Shown here one piece after another: positions 1 through 8,886 of a stretch of DNA of 64,000 nucleotides (positions are counted from its first letter, which is position 1; the number at the start of each line of letters is the position of its first letter). The notes below the pieces were generated by a model, which saw nothing but the letters and a program-made list of their open reading frames with translations, had not been told where the DNA came from and ran no database searches. The stretch comes from Anaerostipes hadrus ATCC 29173 = JCM 17467. Lineage in GTDB: Bacteria; Bacillota; Clostridia; Lachnospirales; Lachnospiraceae. The stretch lies in contig NZ_AP028031.1 of the NCBI RefSeq assembly GCF_030296915.1, forward strand, positions 1,731,501-1,795,500, given 5' to 3'. Made by a program: the position numbers and the translations under genes.

Positions 1-201
1 ATGTTTATCCAGTTTTTCTCTGGTCTGTCTTAATGCATCTGCCTGCACATCAAAGGCGTAGACTTTTCCGCTTTCTCCTGTTTTACTGCACAGATAATAA
101 GTGTCTCCACCTTTTCCCATCGTTGCATCAATACAGCAGTCTCCTTCTTTGATATATTCATCTAGCACTCGATGAATCCAGTCTGTCATAGTAATTCTCA
201 T
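1..201 (-). CDS. MnmM/YtqB-like SAM-dependent methyltransferase, partial
   Basis: Only the first 67 codons lie in the window; the gene runs off the left edge. The encoded N-terminus has an amphipathic lead-in (TDWIHRVLDEYIKEGD) and then a class I methyltransferase SAM-binding strand-loop (CIDATMGKGGDT), followed by a Rossmann acidic strand (VYAFDVQ). This order is typical of the YtqB/MnmM family, which methylates the wobble uridine of some tRNAs; older annotations say rRNA methylase. ATG at 201 is preceded by AAGGAATC at about 8 nt; an in-frame ATG at 189 is the alternative. It sits 15 nt downstream of the L,D-transpeptidase, so the two are probably cotranscribed. Confidence 0.6.
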   Translation of the reverse strand, partial: MRITMTDWIHRVLDEYIKEGDCCIDATMGKGGDTYYLCSKTGESGKVYAFDVQADALRQTREKLDKH

Positions 202-216
202 TTCTTTGATTCCTTT

Positions 217-1602
217 TTAATAATATGTTACAACCGGGTCTCCCTGACTTACAAGTTTGTATAATGTAGCCGCAGCATATGTTGGAAGATTGACACATCC
301 ATGAGATCCATTGGATATATATTCGCTTCCTCCAAAAGAACCTCTCCATGGTGCAGAATGAAAACCTACATTTCCAATGAATGGCATCCAGTATTTAACA
401 TCAGAACTGTATCCCTGTCCACTTAATGTTGCACTTGGCTGTTTATAAAGGATATATGCAACACACTCCGGTGTCTTACGGTCTGCTGTCATCTTACCTG
501 TAACACAGGATGTTGCGAATTTAAGTTTTCCTTTTTTGAAATAGTAAACCGTCTGTGCTCCCATATCTACTTCTACATAAGTATCTCCGATATCCCCATT
601 GACACCATCGTAAACTTTTCCTTTTTCTCTCCAGTATGGCTCTCGTGTCTCTGTTGTTCCATTTGCTAACATCTTCTTCACAGAAGCCACTTCTTTATCC
701 TTGCTGATACGCCATCCATAAGGTCCACCGTAAATCTTCTTTGTACGTCCATCATGTGTCTTAAACTTGTGCCATCCATACTGTGTATTATATTTGTACA
801 TGAATTTCAATACCCAGTTTTCCATGGCATTTTTATCTACTGTATATCCTGAATAGTCTTTCTTGATCTTCAACCAGCTGCTATATGTATTCTTATCAAG
901 AACTACCACTTGTTTTCCAAATTTATATGTAATACTTCCTTTTAATTTTTTGTTCATATCTTTTGTCAGATTGATTAATTTATCATTGTCAGAAGTATAC
1001 TCTGGATTATCATAGCAGTTTTCTTTATCCAGTGAGATAGTAGAAAGACCATCTTTCACTGCTTCTCCAATCTTCTTAGCTGCTACATCTTTTTTAAGTT
1101 CTGTTCCTTCTTCTTCTTTCTGAATCTCGAATTTGCCATCTTTGTATACTGGTTTTGCATTTGCGATCTTGATCATCTTCTTGTTGTTAAATGCATCCAG
1201 TTTCTTATAGGCTTTTGTGAAAGACTTTGTATCATATGAATACATTGTCACATTATCATAATGTTCTGAACCAAATAAGCCCTTGATCCATCCAAAAGAC
1301 CCCTGATCTTCCTTAATCTGTTTAATCTCATCAGCACCTTCAAACTTTGTTCTGAGCTGATCACTTGTTAATGTCTCTGTCTTGTCTTTTCTTTCCTTGA
1401 TCGTTAATGAATAGTCATTTGCTTTCTTATCAAACATCTCAATCACTTGATCCGCTGTCTTACCAGCAACATTCATTCCATTGATCTTAGTTCCCCAGAA
1501 GAATTTATTACTGAAACTAAAACCAATCACTAAATAAATTACCAATACCGCAACAACTGCGATTCCAAGGTAATGTTTCCACGTCAGTTTTTTATTTTCC
1601 AT
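217..1602 (-). CDS. L,D-transpeptidase with peptidoglycan-binding domain
   Basis: A 461-residue membrane-anchored cell-wall crosslinking enzyme. One transmembrane helix (about residues 9-30) is followed by an extracytoplasmic region with a PG_binding_4-type module (about 40-105) and a long linker. A YkuD catalytic domain fills roughly the last 125 residues. The active-site signature SHGCVNLP is near the C-terminus, with the upstream conserved His in GFHSAPW. Such enzymes form 3-3 crosslinks or attach proteins using the catalytic Cys. ATG at 1602 is chosen because AGGAGGG lies 8 nt upstream; an in-frame ATG further 5' has no such site. A TATAAT box lies about 30 nt upstream. Confidence 0.9.
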   Translation of the reverse strand: MENKKLTWKHYLGIAVVAVLVIYLVIGFSFSNKFFWGTKINGMNVAGKTADQVIEMFDKKANDYSLTIKERKDKTETLTSDQLRTKFEGADEIKQIKEDQGSFGWIKGLFGSEHYDNVTMYSYDTKSFTKAYKKLDAFNNKKMIKIANAKPVYKDGKFEIQKEEEGTELKKDVAAKKIGEAVKDGLSTISLDKENCYDNPEYTSDNDKLINLTKDMNKKLKGSITYKFGKQVVVLDKNTYSSWLKIKKDYSGYTVDKNAMENWVLKFMYKYNTQYGWHKFKTHDGRTKKIYGGPYGWRISKDKEVASVKKMLANGTTETREPYWREKGKVYDGVNGDIGDTYVEVDMGAQTVYYFKKGKLKFATSCVTGKMTADRKTPECVAYILYKQPSATLSGQGYSSDVKYWMPFIGNVGFHSAPWRGSFGGSEYISNGSHGCVNLPTYAAATLYKLVSQGDPVVTYY

Positions 1603-1632
1603 TTGTTTTATCCCTCCTAAATACAATTTCAT

Positions 1633-1661
1633 ATTATAGTACAATCTTTGTAAAATAACTA
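1633..1661 (-). promoter_or_regulatory. probable promoter of the L,D-transpeptidase gene
   Basis: Minus-strand TATAAT (1638-1633) sits just upstream of the AGGAGGG ribosome-binding site. The -35 at 17 bp spacing is a poor TAGTTA, so only the -10 is well supported. Confidence 0.45.
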
Positions 1662-1738
1662 CACTTTTTTTGTACTTTTATAAAATCAATTTTTCATCAA
1701 ATATTTAAACTGCTTTGATAATTTTTTAACGTTTTCTC

Positions 1739-1767
1739 TTGTACTTACTGATACAAAATGTTAGAAT
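1739..1767 (+). promoter_or_regulatory. sigma-A promoter of the CoA-transferase gene
   Basis: TTGTAC, a 17-bp spacer and TAGAAT with an extended -10 TG one base before it. The start would be near 1774, leaving a 55-nt leader before ATG 1830. A single perfect Rex half-site (TTAACAA, 1780-1786) lies just after the start, but the partner half is degenerate. Confidence 0.7.
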
Positions 1768-1829
1768 ATAACTAGTGTGTTAACAATGAAACTATCGTTT
1801 CATGGAATTTATTTTTAGGAGGACTTATT

Positions 1830-3170
1830 ATGTCATTCACGCAAGAATATCAAAAAAAATTAACAACTGCTGATGAAGCTGTCAAAGTCGTAAAATCCGG
1901 AGATCGTCTGGAATATGGATGGTGTGTTACTACTCCAGTTGCTTTAGACGAAGCTTTAGCAAAACGTATGCCTGATCTTGAAAATATTCAGATTCATGGT
2001 GGTATCGTTATGCGTCCATTAGCAATCACTCAGATTGAAAACCCAGCAGATCATTTTACATGGAATTCATGGCATATGGGTGGTTTAGAAAGAAAATGGA
2101 TCAACGAAGGATTCTCTTTCTACGCTCCGATCCGTTATTCTGAATTACCAAGCTATTACCGTGATTGTCTTCCAGGAACAGATGTTGTTATGATGCAGGT
2201 TGCACCTATGGATGCTCATGGATATTTTAACTTTGGTCCAAGTGCTTCTCATACAGCAGCTATGCTTGAAAAAGCAAAATGCGTTATCGTCGAAGTTAAT
2301 GAAAATATGCCTCGTTGCCTTGGTGGTTTCGAAGAAGGTATCCATATTTCCAAAGTTGACATGATCGTTGAAGGAAACAATCCTGCTATTGACGAATTAG
2401 GTGGTGGCGGAGCTGCTACAGAAGTGGATCAGGCAGTTGCAAGACTGATCGTTGATCAGATTCCTGACGGAGCCTGCTTACAGCTTGGAATCGGTGGTAT
2501 GCCTAACGCTGTAGGATCTTTGATCGCAGAATCCGATTTAAAAGATCTTGGTGTTCATACAGAAATGTATGTTGATGCTTTCGTTGATATTGCAAAAGCC
2601 GGTAAGATCACAGGTGCTCACAAGAACATCGACCGTTACCGTCAGACTTATGCTTTCGCAGCAGGTACAAAAAAATTATATGATTATTTAAATGATAACC
2701 CAGAGTGCATGAGCGCTCCTGTTGATTATACAAACAGCATCGCTACGATTTCATCTATCGATAACTTTATCTCTATCAACAATGCGGTAGATGTTGACTT
2801 ATATGGACAGATTAGTGCTGAGTCTTCAGGAATCCGTCAGATCAGTGGTGCCGGTGGACAGCTTGATTTCGTTATGGGTGCTTACTTATCTAATGGTGGA
2901 AAGAGTTTTGTATGCTTATCTTCTACTTTCACAAATAAGAAAGGGGAAACATTCTCAAGAATCCTTCCTACATTACATAATGGATCTGTCGTTACAGATA
3001 CTCGTTCGAATGCTCATTACATCGTTACAGAATATGGTATGGCAAACTTAAAAGGTAAGTCTACATGGGAACGTGCAGAAGCCTTGATCAATATCGCTCA
3101 TCCAGATTTCAGAGATCAGCTGATCAAAGATGCGGAAACTGCTCATATCTGGAGAAGATCCAACAAATAA
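1830..3170 (+). CDS. but: butyryl-CoA:acetate CoA-transferase
   Basis: A 446-residue family I CoA-transferase of the acetyl-CoA hydrolase/4-hydroxybutyrate CoA-transferase group. It would move CoA from butyryl-CoA to acetate, giving butyrate and acetyl-CoA, the terminal step in many gut Lachnospiraceae. The N-terminal half has the [17 protein letters not shown] and MRPLAI stretches typical of the butyryl-specific clade. The C-terminal half has the family Glu nucleophile region (GQISAESSG), then [16 protein letters not shown] lies 8 nt upstream of ATG 1830. It is monocistronic, convergent with the next gene and about 1.7 kb from the butyrate operon it serves. Propionyl- or 4-hydroxybutyryl-CoA activity cannot be excluded from sequence. 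Confidence 0.9.
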   Translation: MSFTQEYQKKLTTADEAVKVVKSGDRLEYGWCVTTPVALDEALAKRMPDLENIQIHGGIVMRPLAITQIENPADHFTWNSWHMGGLERKWINEGFSFYAPIRYSELPSYYRDCLPGTDVVMMQVAPMDAHGYFNFGPSASHTAAMLEKAKCVIVEVNENMPRCLGGFEEGIHISKVDMIVEGNNPAIDELGGGGAATEVDQAVARLIVDQIPDGACLQLGIGGMPNAVGSLIAESDLKDLGVHTEMYVDAFVDIAKAGKITGAHKNIDRYRQTYAFAAGTKKLYDYLNDNPECMSAPVDYTNSIATISSIDNFISINNAVDVDLYGQISAESSGIRQISGAGGQLDFVMGAYLSNGGKSFVCLSSTFTNKKGETFSRILPTLHNGSVVTDTRSNAHYIVTEYGMANLKGKSTWERAEALINIAHPDFRDQLIKDAETAHIWRRSNK

Positions 3171-3221
3171 GCTAACAATCAATTATTTTAATAATTGTTT
3201 TTTAAATTTTCCAAACCAAAT

Positions 3222-3256
3222 AAAAATCCCGGACCTTTTACAGATTCGGGATTTTT
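3222..3256. terminator. bidirectional intrinsic terminator
   Basis: AAAAATCCCG (3222-3231) pairs perfectly with CGGGATTTTT (3247-3256), and the A/T tails act as U-runs in both directions. It separates the convergent but gene and the nucleoid-associated protein gene. A weaker AT-only hairpin (3180-3197) followed by T7 lies just upstream and may add to but termination. Confidence 0.85.
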
Positions 3257-3262
3257 ATTTGA

Positions 3263-4285
3263 TTATTTAATTTTTACATTTTCTATATTCTTAATGATGA
3301 TCGTACTGCCTCCGCCTGGCTCTTCAATGATCTCAACATTATCTTTGGTATTATATTCTTCCATCGGAATCTTGATCTCAATTCCTGTATCCGTCTCTAA
3401 CATCTGATATTCCAGTTTCTTGACTGTATTTTCTTTTGCTACTGTAAATGTATCATATTGCATATCATATCGTTCAATCTTCTCATCAAATTCCTGCTTC
3501 TTACCTTGATGATTTCCAAATAGTTTATCCCCGATCTCATTCACCTTAAACGCCTGATTTTCCGTAAATTCTTCTCTTAATCGGCTTTTCATGTCCAAAC
3601 GTTTCGCAATCCCATCTTCTGGATAATGGTTGTTTATATCGTTAATAACTTTATTTAGAATCTGAAATTTCTTCTTTGGTGCCAGATCTGCATAGCATTG
3701 TAAGAATCTCTCAGAAAGATAGTTGATCTTATCCCCGTTCAACATCTCATACTTTTTCTCTACAAGACGTACTTTGTATTCTGTCAGATCGATGATCACT
3801 GCTTCTGTAAGCTTTGCCGAATCCGTTGGCATAACTCTTTGTTTCACGATATCATTTGCTTCTGCATCTTCCTCTTCTCGATGTACATAAGTCACTTTGT
3901 AATTCATCTTAAGCAGTGCGATATGAATTACACTTTGTACCTGAAAAGTCACACAAAGAAGATCCGCTGCAGGAATCGTTACACTATCACACATGATATC
4001 AAACAGATTTTCTCCTAAAACTCTTGTCGCCTCTATAAAGCTCTCATCATCTGATTCTTCCATGCTCTCTAACAAACTTAATACTGGCGAAACACTTCCA
4101 TTGAACTGACATCTTTTTGCATCATCACTTTCCATGATCTTAAAAATATGTCCTCTGACAAATTCCATTAAATCTGGTCCCATCTCCAAAAGCTGACTGG
4201 ATAAGCCAAGATATCCTGTGTGGCTGTCCAAAATATGTAAAATTCCTTTTCTGATAATAATATCATCTTTCTGTATATGTTCCAT
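3263..4285 (-). CDS. 37-kDa-type nucleoid-associated protein (NdpA/YejK family)
   Basis: A 340-residue soluble protein matching the NA37/NdpA family in length and layout. It has an N-terminal block (GILHILDSHTGYLGLS), a middle with a sex-specific-looking but family-typical HIALLKMNYKVTYVH strand, and a charged C-terminal region (RLREEFTENQAFKVNEIGDKLF). The family binds nucleoid DNA; its exact role in Firmicutes is unknown. ATG 4285 is preferred because AAAAGGAG sits 9 nt upstream, whereas ATG 4315 has no ribosome-binding site. It lies directly downstream of the c-di-GMP riboswitch transcript but behind that transcript's strong terminator, so riboswitch control of this gene would need readthrough. 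Confidence 0.75.
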   Translation of the reverse strand: MEHIQKDDIIIRKGILHILDSHTGYLGLSSQLLEMGPDLMEFVRGHIFKIMESDDAKRCQFNGSVSPVLSLLESMEESDDESFIEATRVLGENLFDIMCDSVTIPAADLLCVTFQVQSVIHIALLKMNYKVTYVHREEEDAEANDIVKQRVMPTDSAKLTEAVIIDLTEYKVRLVEKKYEMLNGDKINYLSERFLQCYADLAPKKKFQILNKVINDINNHYPEDGIAKRLDMKSRLREEFTENQAFKVNEIGDKLFGNHQGKKQEFDEKIERYDMQYDTFTVAKENTVKKLEYQMLETDTGIEIKIPMEEYNTKDNVEIIEEPGGGSTIIIKNIENVKIK

Positions 4286-4390
4286 GATTGATTGTCTCCT
4301 TTTTGTTTTATCCATTGTGTATCATTTTATCATATCGATCATTTTTACGCAAAAAGAAAGAATCCTGCTATACAGAATTCTTCTACGAAA

Positions 4391-4422
4391 ATAAAAAGTC
4401 ATGGTTCCCTACACCATGACTT
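4391..4422 (-). terminator. strong intrinsic terminator ending the riboswitch RNA
   Basis: A 10-bp perfect stem (AAGTCATGGT 4396-4405 with ACCATGACTT 4413-4422), a 7-nt loop and a minus-strand TTTTTATTTT tail. It lies about 110 nt before the ATG of the nucleoid-associated protein gene. Confidence 0.88.
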
Positions 4423-4699
4423 CTTCTAATATGAAAAATCCCCATGTATTCCCACCAATGAAGAATCGGCAACCCCTTGCCGGTAATCTTACTGTGAAGC
4501 CCTTCACAAATAAAATCTGTGGAAAACATAAAATTTCATATTCTAATAGGACCAACTTCTGATATTCTCTCGGTATGGCAGATTCTATTATCTGGCTCCC
4601 TACTTCCTGACACCAAAAAACCATTCATAGAATTATCTCTTCTATAACGGCTGCCTCTATCTGGATTAAATACCCATATCACATTCCCTTAATGCTAAA
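4423..4699 (-). ncRNA. candidate structured RNA downstream of the c-di-GMP aptamer
   Basis: About 275 nt between the aptamer and the terminator with many complementary segments and no credible gene. Pairings seen: CAGAT/ATCTG (4579-4594), ATTTGTG/CACAGAT (4505-4521), and a 6-bp CGGCAA/TTGCCG hairpin with a G-rich loop (4467-4482). A long-range 8-bp helix (4534-4541 with 4429-4436) encloses the last two. Short ORFs inside (71 codons from ATG 4624, and about 30 codons from an ATG just upstream) lack ribosome-binding sites. Size, isolation and terminator are like free-standing ncRNAs such as raiA-type RNA, but I cannot confirm a family. This could also be an unusually long expression platform. 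Confidence 0.55.
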
Positions 4700-4785
4700 T
4701 GTGGCAACCGGCTGTCATAGTCCAATAAGACCTTAGACCCTTCTGACTTTGCGTCCCTGTCTTTCAACAGGTTTGCCCTATGAAT
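4700..4785 (-). promoter_or_regulatory. c-di-GMP-I (GEMM) riboswitch aptamer
   Basis: The minus strand shows the GEMM consensus in order. GGGCAAACC is followed by a stem with a GAAA loop, GGGACGCAAAGTC, then a GGTCTAAGG block, a variable helix, ATGACAGCCGG and the closing GGTTGCC. These are the P1b/P2/P3 landmarks of cyclic-di-GMP class I riboswitches. The aptamer begins about 20 nt after a consensus promoter. The following hairpin CACATT...AATGTG (4681-4704) lacks a U-run, so the nearest terminator is about 280 nt further on. Confidence 0.92.
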
Positions 4786-4811
4786 AAATATGAACTTTTA
4801 ACTATGCATAT

Positions 4812-4840
4812 AGAATATCACACTTTCCATAATCTGTCAA
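4812..4840 (-). promoter_or_regulatory. sigma-A promoter of the c-di-GMP riboswitch RNA
   Basis: Perfect TTGACA (4840-4835), 17-bp spacer and TATTCT (4817-4812) on the minus strand. The predicted start near 4805 gives an RNA of about 410 nt to the terminator at 4391. Confidence 0.85.
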
Positions 4841-4860
4841 TTATTTTTAACAATACATAA

Positions 4861-4888
4861 AGTCCGCGGAAGTATTGATCCGCGGACT
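4861..4888 (-). terminator. terminator of the butyrate operon
   Basis: AGTCCGCGGA (4861-4870) and TCCGCGGACT (4879-4888) form a 10-bp GC-rich perfect stem 28 nt after the etfA stop. The minus-strand tail TTTATGTATT is only moderately U-rich. Confidence 0.7.
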
Positions 4889-4916
4889 CTTTAAAAATTA
4901 AATTCTCAAAAAATGA

Positions 4917-5963
4917 TTATTTAACAACTGCTCTTAATTTTTCTGTTAAAGCTGGAACGATCTTGTTTAAGTCTCCAACAATTCCGTAATCAGCTACATC
5001 AAAGATAGGAGCTGTTTCATCTTTGTTGATTGCAACGATGATATCAGATTCTTCCATACCTGCAACGTGCTGGATTGCTCCAGAAATACCAATTGCGAAG
5101 TATACGTTAGGACGTACAGTTTTTCCTGTCTGTCCAACCTGGATATCTCTTGGCTGCCATCCGTTATCAACAACGGCACGAGAACAGCTTACTTCTCCTC
5201 CGAGAACTTCAGCTAATTCTTTTAACATTCCAAATCCTTCTTCTCCAACTCCACGTCCACCAGATACTAAGATCTTAGCATCCATGATATCTACTGTATC
5301 TGTAACAGATTTAACGATATCCATGATTTCAACGTATTTGTTGTCTGGAGTAAATCCAGGATTGTATTCGATAACTTCAGCTTTTGCTCCTTCAATAGGA
5401 TCAATCTTCTGCATAACACCAGGACGAACTGTTGCCATCTGAGGTCTGTTGTCTGGGCAAGCGATTGTTGCGATCGTATTTCCACCGAATGCTGGACGAG
5501 TCATTAATAACTGATTGTGTTTCTGTTCTTTTCCTGGGATTGCTCTTAATGGGAAATCACCGATTTCAAGAACTGTACAGTCAGCTGTTAAACCTGTCTG
5601 AACACGTGCAGATACACGAGGTCCAAGGTCACGACCGATTGCTGTCGCACCAACTAACATGATCTCTGGTTTGTATTCATTGATCACAGATGCTAATGCA
5701 TGTGTATATGGTTCTGTTCTGTATTCTTTTAATTCTGGATCGTCAACTACGATAACTTTATCAGCACCGTATTTTGCAAGATCATCTACTAATCCTTTAA
5801 CGTCAGAACCTACAAGAACAGCAGTTACGTCTGTATCTAAGTCTTTTGCTAAGTCTTTTGCTTTTCCAAGTAATTCGAATGCGATTCCGCTTAATTCGTT
5901 ATCTACCTGCTGTGCAAAGACGTATACGCCTCTATATTCTTCTAAACCCATTTTATTCACCAC
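4917..5963 (-). CDS. etfA: electron transfer flavoprotein alpha subunit
   Basis: 348-residue EtfA. Domain I (about 1-200) is the nucleotide-binding-like fold (AVLVGSDVKG...LVGATAIGRDLGPRVSARV). The FAD domain II near the C-terminus has LVSGGRGVG, SRAVVDNGW, GQTGKTVRPNVY and GISGAIQH. With EtfB and Bcd it forms the bifurcating complex that couples NADH oxidation to crotonyl-CoA and ferredoxin reduction. Last gene of the operon. The start is uncertain: GTG 5963 or 5960 lies 4-7 nt from AAAGGA, while ATG 5951 is farther away and equally plausible from the protein alignment. Confidence 0.95.
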   Translation of the reverse strand: MVNKMGLEEYRGVYVFAQQVDNELSGIAFELLGKAKDLAKDLDTDVTAVLVGSDVKGLVDDLAKYGADKVIVVDDPELKEYRTEPYTHALASVINEYKPEIMLVGATAIGRDLGPRVSARVQTGLTADCTVLEIGDFPLRAIPGKEQKHNQLLMTRPAFGGNTIATIACPDNRPQMATVRPGVMQKIDPIEGAKAEVIEYNPGFTPDNKYVEIMDIVKSVTDTVDIMDAKILVSGGRGVGEEGFGMLKELAEVLGGEVSCSRAVVDNGWQPRDIQVGQTGKTVRPNVYFAIGISGAIQHVAGMEESDIIVAINKDETAPIFDVADYGIVGDLNKIVPALTEKLRAVVK

Positions 5964-5975
5964 TTTTCCTTTTCA

Positions 5976-6758
5976 CTAAATTACATGTTTTTCAGCTAAT
6001 TTATCCATGATATAATCTACTGCTTCTTCTGGATCAAGTGTAACTTTTTCTCCAGCACCTTTTCTTACTTTGTCAGATGCTTTTGCGATCTTAGTTGGAG
6101 ATCCAGCAAGACCAAGGTTAGAATCCTCTACATCTTTAAGGTCTTTTCTTCCCCAAACAGTTACTTCTGCATCATATGCATCAAAAATTCCACCTGGAGT
6201 CATATATCTTGGCTCGTTTAATTCAGCTAATGCTGTAACTAAGCAAGGCATTTTAGCTTTTAAGATGTGGTATCTATCTTCATACTGACGCTGTACAACT
6301 ACGCTGTCACCGTCAATTTTAATGTCTTCTGCATAAGAGATAACTGGAATATCAAGATGTTCAGAAATCTGTGGTCCAACCTGAGCTGTATCACCATCGA
6401 TAGCCTGACGTCCTGTGATGATCAGATCATAGTCAAGATTTCTTAATGCTCCAGCTAATGTAGTAGAAGTTGCCCATGTGTCAGCTCCTCCTAATACTCT
6501 GTCAGTTACAAGGATACCTTTATCAGCACCCATTGCCATAGCTTCACGAAGAACTTCGTCAGCTTTTGGAAGTCCCATTGTAAGAACTGTAACTTCAGCT
6601 CCATATTCATCTTTAATTCTAAGTGCTGCTTCTAATCCAGCTTTGTCATCTGGGTTCATGATAGTAAGCATAGCACCTCTGTCTAATGTACCATCTGGGT
6701 TGAATTTAACTCCACCTTTTGTATCTGGTACCTGTTTTACACAAACAACTATCTTCAC
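5976..6758 (-). CDS. etfB: electron transfer flavoprotein beta subunit
   Basis: 260-residue EtfB. It starts with MKIVVCVKQVPDT, carries the FNPDGTLDR stretch seen in bifurcating-type subunits, the GRQAIDGDTAQVGP nucleotide-binding segment, and the family signature around AELNEPRYMTPGGIFDA. It binds the second FAD, thought to be the bifurcating flavin, in EtfAB-Bcd. Twelve nucleotides separate it from etfA and 13 from bcd, so the three are translationally close. The ribosome-binding site GGGAGGT precedes ATG 6758. Confidence 0.95.
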   Translation of the reverse strand: MKIVVCVKQVPDTKGGVKFNPDGTLDRGAMLTIMNPDDKAGLEAALRIKDEYGAEVTVLTMGLPKADEVLREAMAMGADKGILVTDRVLGGADTWATSTTLAGALRNLDYDLIITGRQAIDGDTAQVGPQISEHLDIPVISYAEDIKIDGDSVVVQRQYEDRYHILKAKMPCLVTALAELNEPRYMTPGGIFDAYDAEVTVWGRKDLKDVEDSNLGLAGSPTKIAKASDKVRKGAGEKVTLDPEEAVDYIMDKLAEKHVI

Positions 6759-6771
6759 GGTAAGTACCTCC

Positions 6772-7923
6772 CTATTTCAATAAGTTTCCAGAAATAACCA
6801 TACGCTGAACTTCAGATGTTCCTTCGTAGATTTCTGTGATCTTAGCATCGCGCATCATACGTTCTACATCGTATTCTCTGATGTATCCGTAACCACCATG
6901 TAACTGAACAGCTTTTGTTGTTACTTCCATAGCAACTTCTGCTGCATATAATTTAGCCATAGCAGCTTCAACACTGTATACTTTCTGAGTAGCTTTAGCC
7001 ATAGCAGCTTTGTATACTAACTGTTTTGCAGCTTCTACTTTTGTTGCCATATCAGCTAACTGGAACTGTGTATTCTGGAACTGTCCGATAGAACGTCCGA
7101 ACTGTTTTCTTTCTTTTACATATTCGATTGTTCTTTCTAAAGCACCTTCTGCAAGTCCAAGAGCCTGAGAAGCGATACCAATACGTCCTCCATCAAGAGT
7201 ATGCATTGCGATACCGAAACCTTTACCCTGTTTTCCTAACAGATTTTCTTTTGGAATACGGCAGTCTTCAAAAATTAATTCATATGTAGCTGATCCGCGG
7301 ATACCCATTTTCTTTTCTTTTGTTCCGAATGTGAAACCTGGAGTTCCTTTTTCTACGATGAATGCAGAAATTTCTTTCATCTTTCTTCCGCGTTTTTCAA
7401 CAACACCTGTTACTGCGATTACGATATAAACGTCTGCGTAGCTACCATTTGTAATGAAGCACTTAGATCCGTTTAATACCCATTCGTCTCCGTCTAATAC
7501 GGCTTTTGTCTGCTGTCCCTGTGCATCTGTACCAGCACCTGGTTCTGTCAGACCAAAAGCTCCTAATTTCTTACCAGATGCTAAATCTGGGATATATTTT
7601 TTCTTCTGTTCTTCTGTACCAAAAGTCTGGATTGGATCGATACAAAGAGATGTATGTGCAGAAACGATAACACCTGTTGTACCACAAACTTTTGATAATT
7701 CTTCAACACACATAACGTATGTTAATGGATCGCATCCCTGTCCACCATATTCTTTAGGAACTGGAATACCTAAGAATCCTGCTTTAGCCATTTTTGCTAC
7801 AGTTTCAACTGGAAACTGTTCATTTTCATCCACGTCCTGTGCAAGAGGCTTTACTTCTTTTTCAGCAAACTCTTTGAAAAGAGTTCTTGCCATTTCATGT
7901 TTCTTACTTAATGTGAAATCCAT
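6772..7923 (-). CDS. bcd: butyryl-CoA dehydrogenase
   Basis: 383-residue acyl-CoA dehydrogenase, full length for short-chain enzymes. Landmarks: FAD/substrate motifs FGLTEPGAGTDAQ and FITNGSYADV, the helix pair region ERKQFGRSIGQFQ, and the C-terminal catalytic-Glu segment IYEGTSEVQRM. It reduces crotonyl-CoA to butyryl-CoA with electrons from EtfAB. An 87-nt gap with an 11-bp hairpin separates it from hbd. The ribosome-binding site GGAGGAATAA precedes ATG 7923. Confidence 0.95.
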   Translation of the reverse strand: MDFTLSKKHEMARTLFKEFAEKEVKPLAQDVDENEQFPVETVAKMAKAGFLGIPVPKEYGGQGCDPLTYVMCVEELSKVCGTTGVIVSAHTSLCIDPIQTFGTEEQKKKYIPDLASGKKLGAFGLTEPGAGTDAQGQQTKAVLDGDEWVLNGSKCFITNGSYADVYIVIAVTGVVEKRGRKMKEISAFIVEKGTPGFTFGTKEKKMGIRGSATYELIFEDCRIPKENLLGKQGKGFGIAMHTLDGGRIGIASQALGLAEGALERTIEYVKERKQFGRSIGQFQNTQFQLADMATKVEAAKQLVYKAAMAKATQKVYSVEAAMAKLYAAEVAMEVTTKAVQLHGGYGYIREYDVERMMRDAKITEIYEGTSEVQRMVISGNLLK

Positions 7924-7962
7924 TCTTTATTCCTCCATCATGATTTCTATAAAGTTAACTTC

Positions 7963-7992
7963 TGCATCCGGAGTTCACCATCTCCGGATGCA
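7963..7992 (-). other. intercistronic hairpin between hbd and bcd
   Basis: TGCATCCGGAG (7963-7973) and CTCCGGATGCA (7982-7992) form a perfect 11-bp stem with an 8-nt loop and no U-run. It is more likely an mRNA processing or stability element than a terminator. Confidence 0.7.
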
Positions 7993-8010
7993 AAAGAAAA
8001 GCTCTTTTTC

Positions 8011-8850
8011 TTACTTGCTGTAATCGTAGAATCCTTTACCAGTCTTACATCCTAATAATCCTCCACGAACCATCTTTCTTAATAATGGATGTGGACGATA
8101 TTTTGTATCACCGAATTCATTGTAAAGTACTTCCATGATTGCAAGGCAAACGTCTAATCCAATTAAATCACCTAAAGCTAAAGGTCCCATTGGATGGTTT
8201 GCTCCTAATTTCATAGCTGTGTCGATACCTTCTACAGAAGCTACTCCATCAGCATAAATTCCGATTGCTTCGTTGATCATAGGGATTAAGATTCTGTTAA
8301 CTACGAATCCAGCACCTTCTTCAACCTGTACAGGTGTTTTACCGATTTCTTCAGCGATTGCTTTGATCTTATCAACAACTTCTTTTGGTGTGTTGATACC
8401 AGCGATAACTTCAACCAGTTTCATAACAGGAGCTGGGTTAAAGAAATGCATACCGATCATTGGACGATCAAGTCCTGCACCGATTTCTGTGATTGATAAA
8501 GAAGATGTATTTGTAGCAAAGATAGCATCTTCTTTACAGATATCCTGTAATTCTTTGAATGTCTGTTTTTTGATTTCCATGTTTTCAATAGCTGCTTCTA
8601 CGATTAAGTCGCAATCTGTACAGATATCTTTTACACCTGTTGTGATCTTTGCTAAGATAGCATCTGCAGCTGCCTGTTCCATTTTTCCTCTTGCAACACG
8701 TTTTTCTAAACCTTTTGCGATTTTAGCTTTTCCGTTTGCTGCAAATTCTTCATTAATATCACATAAGCATACTTCATATCCTTCTGTCTGTGCAAATGCC
8801 TGTGCGATTCCGCTACCCATTGTTCCAGCGCCGATTACTCCAACTTTCAT
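8011..8850 (-). CDS. hbd: 3-hydroxybutyryl-CoA dehydrogenase
   Basis: 279-residue NAD-dependent dehydrogenase that reduces acetoacetyl-CoA to 3-hydroxybutyryl-CoA. The N-terminal Rossmann motif is [11 protein letters not shown] (about residues 7-17), with an acidic residue ending the second strand (CLCDIN). The catalytic-His segment is [14 protein letters not shown], followed by [15 protein letters not shown] and the C-terminal PHPLLRKMV...[15 protein letters not shown] end. Length matches clostridial Hbd. It is flanked on both sides by about 85-nt gaps that each contain a strong hairpin. Confidence 0.95.
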   Translation of the reverse strand: MKVGVIGAGTMGSGIAQAFAQTEGYEVCLCDINEEFAANGKAKIAKGLEKRVARGKMEQAAADAILAKITTGVKDICTDCDLIVEAAIENMEIKKQTFKELQDICKEDAIFATNTSSLSITEIGAGLDRPMIGMHFFNPAPVMKLVEVIAGINTPKEVVDKIKAIAEEIGKTPVQVEEGAGFVVNRILIPMINEAIGIYADGVASVEGIDTAMKLGANHPMGPLALGDLIGLDVCLAIMEVLYNEFGDTKYRPHPLLRKMVRGGLLGCKTGKGFYDYSK

Positions 8851-8886
8851 TATAATTCCTCCTGTAAAATTATTTTACTATGTGGT

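Noticed and set aside
1769..1786. Rex operator at the but promoter
   Set aside because: The right half is perfect, but the left half matches only 3 of 7 positions, so I do not call a site.
4409..4624. 71-codon minus-strand ORF within the c-di-GMP RNA
   Set aside because: No ribosome-binding site before its ATG, no recognisable domain, and the same DNA forms hairpins and runs into the terminator. Better explained as structured RNA.
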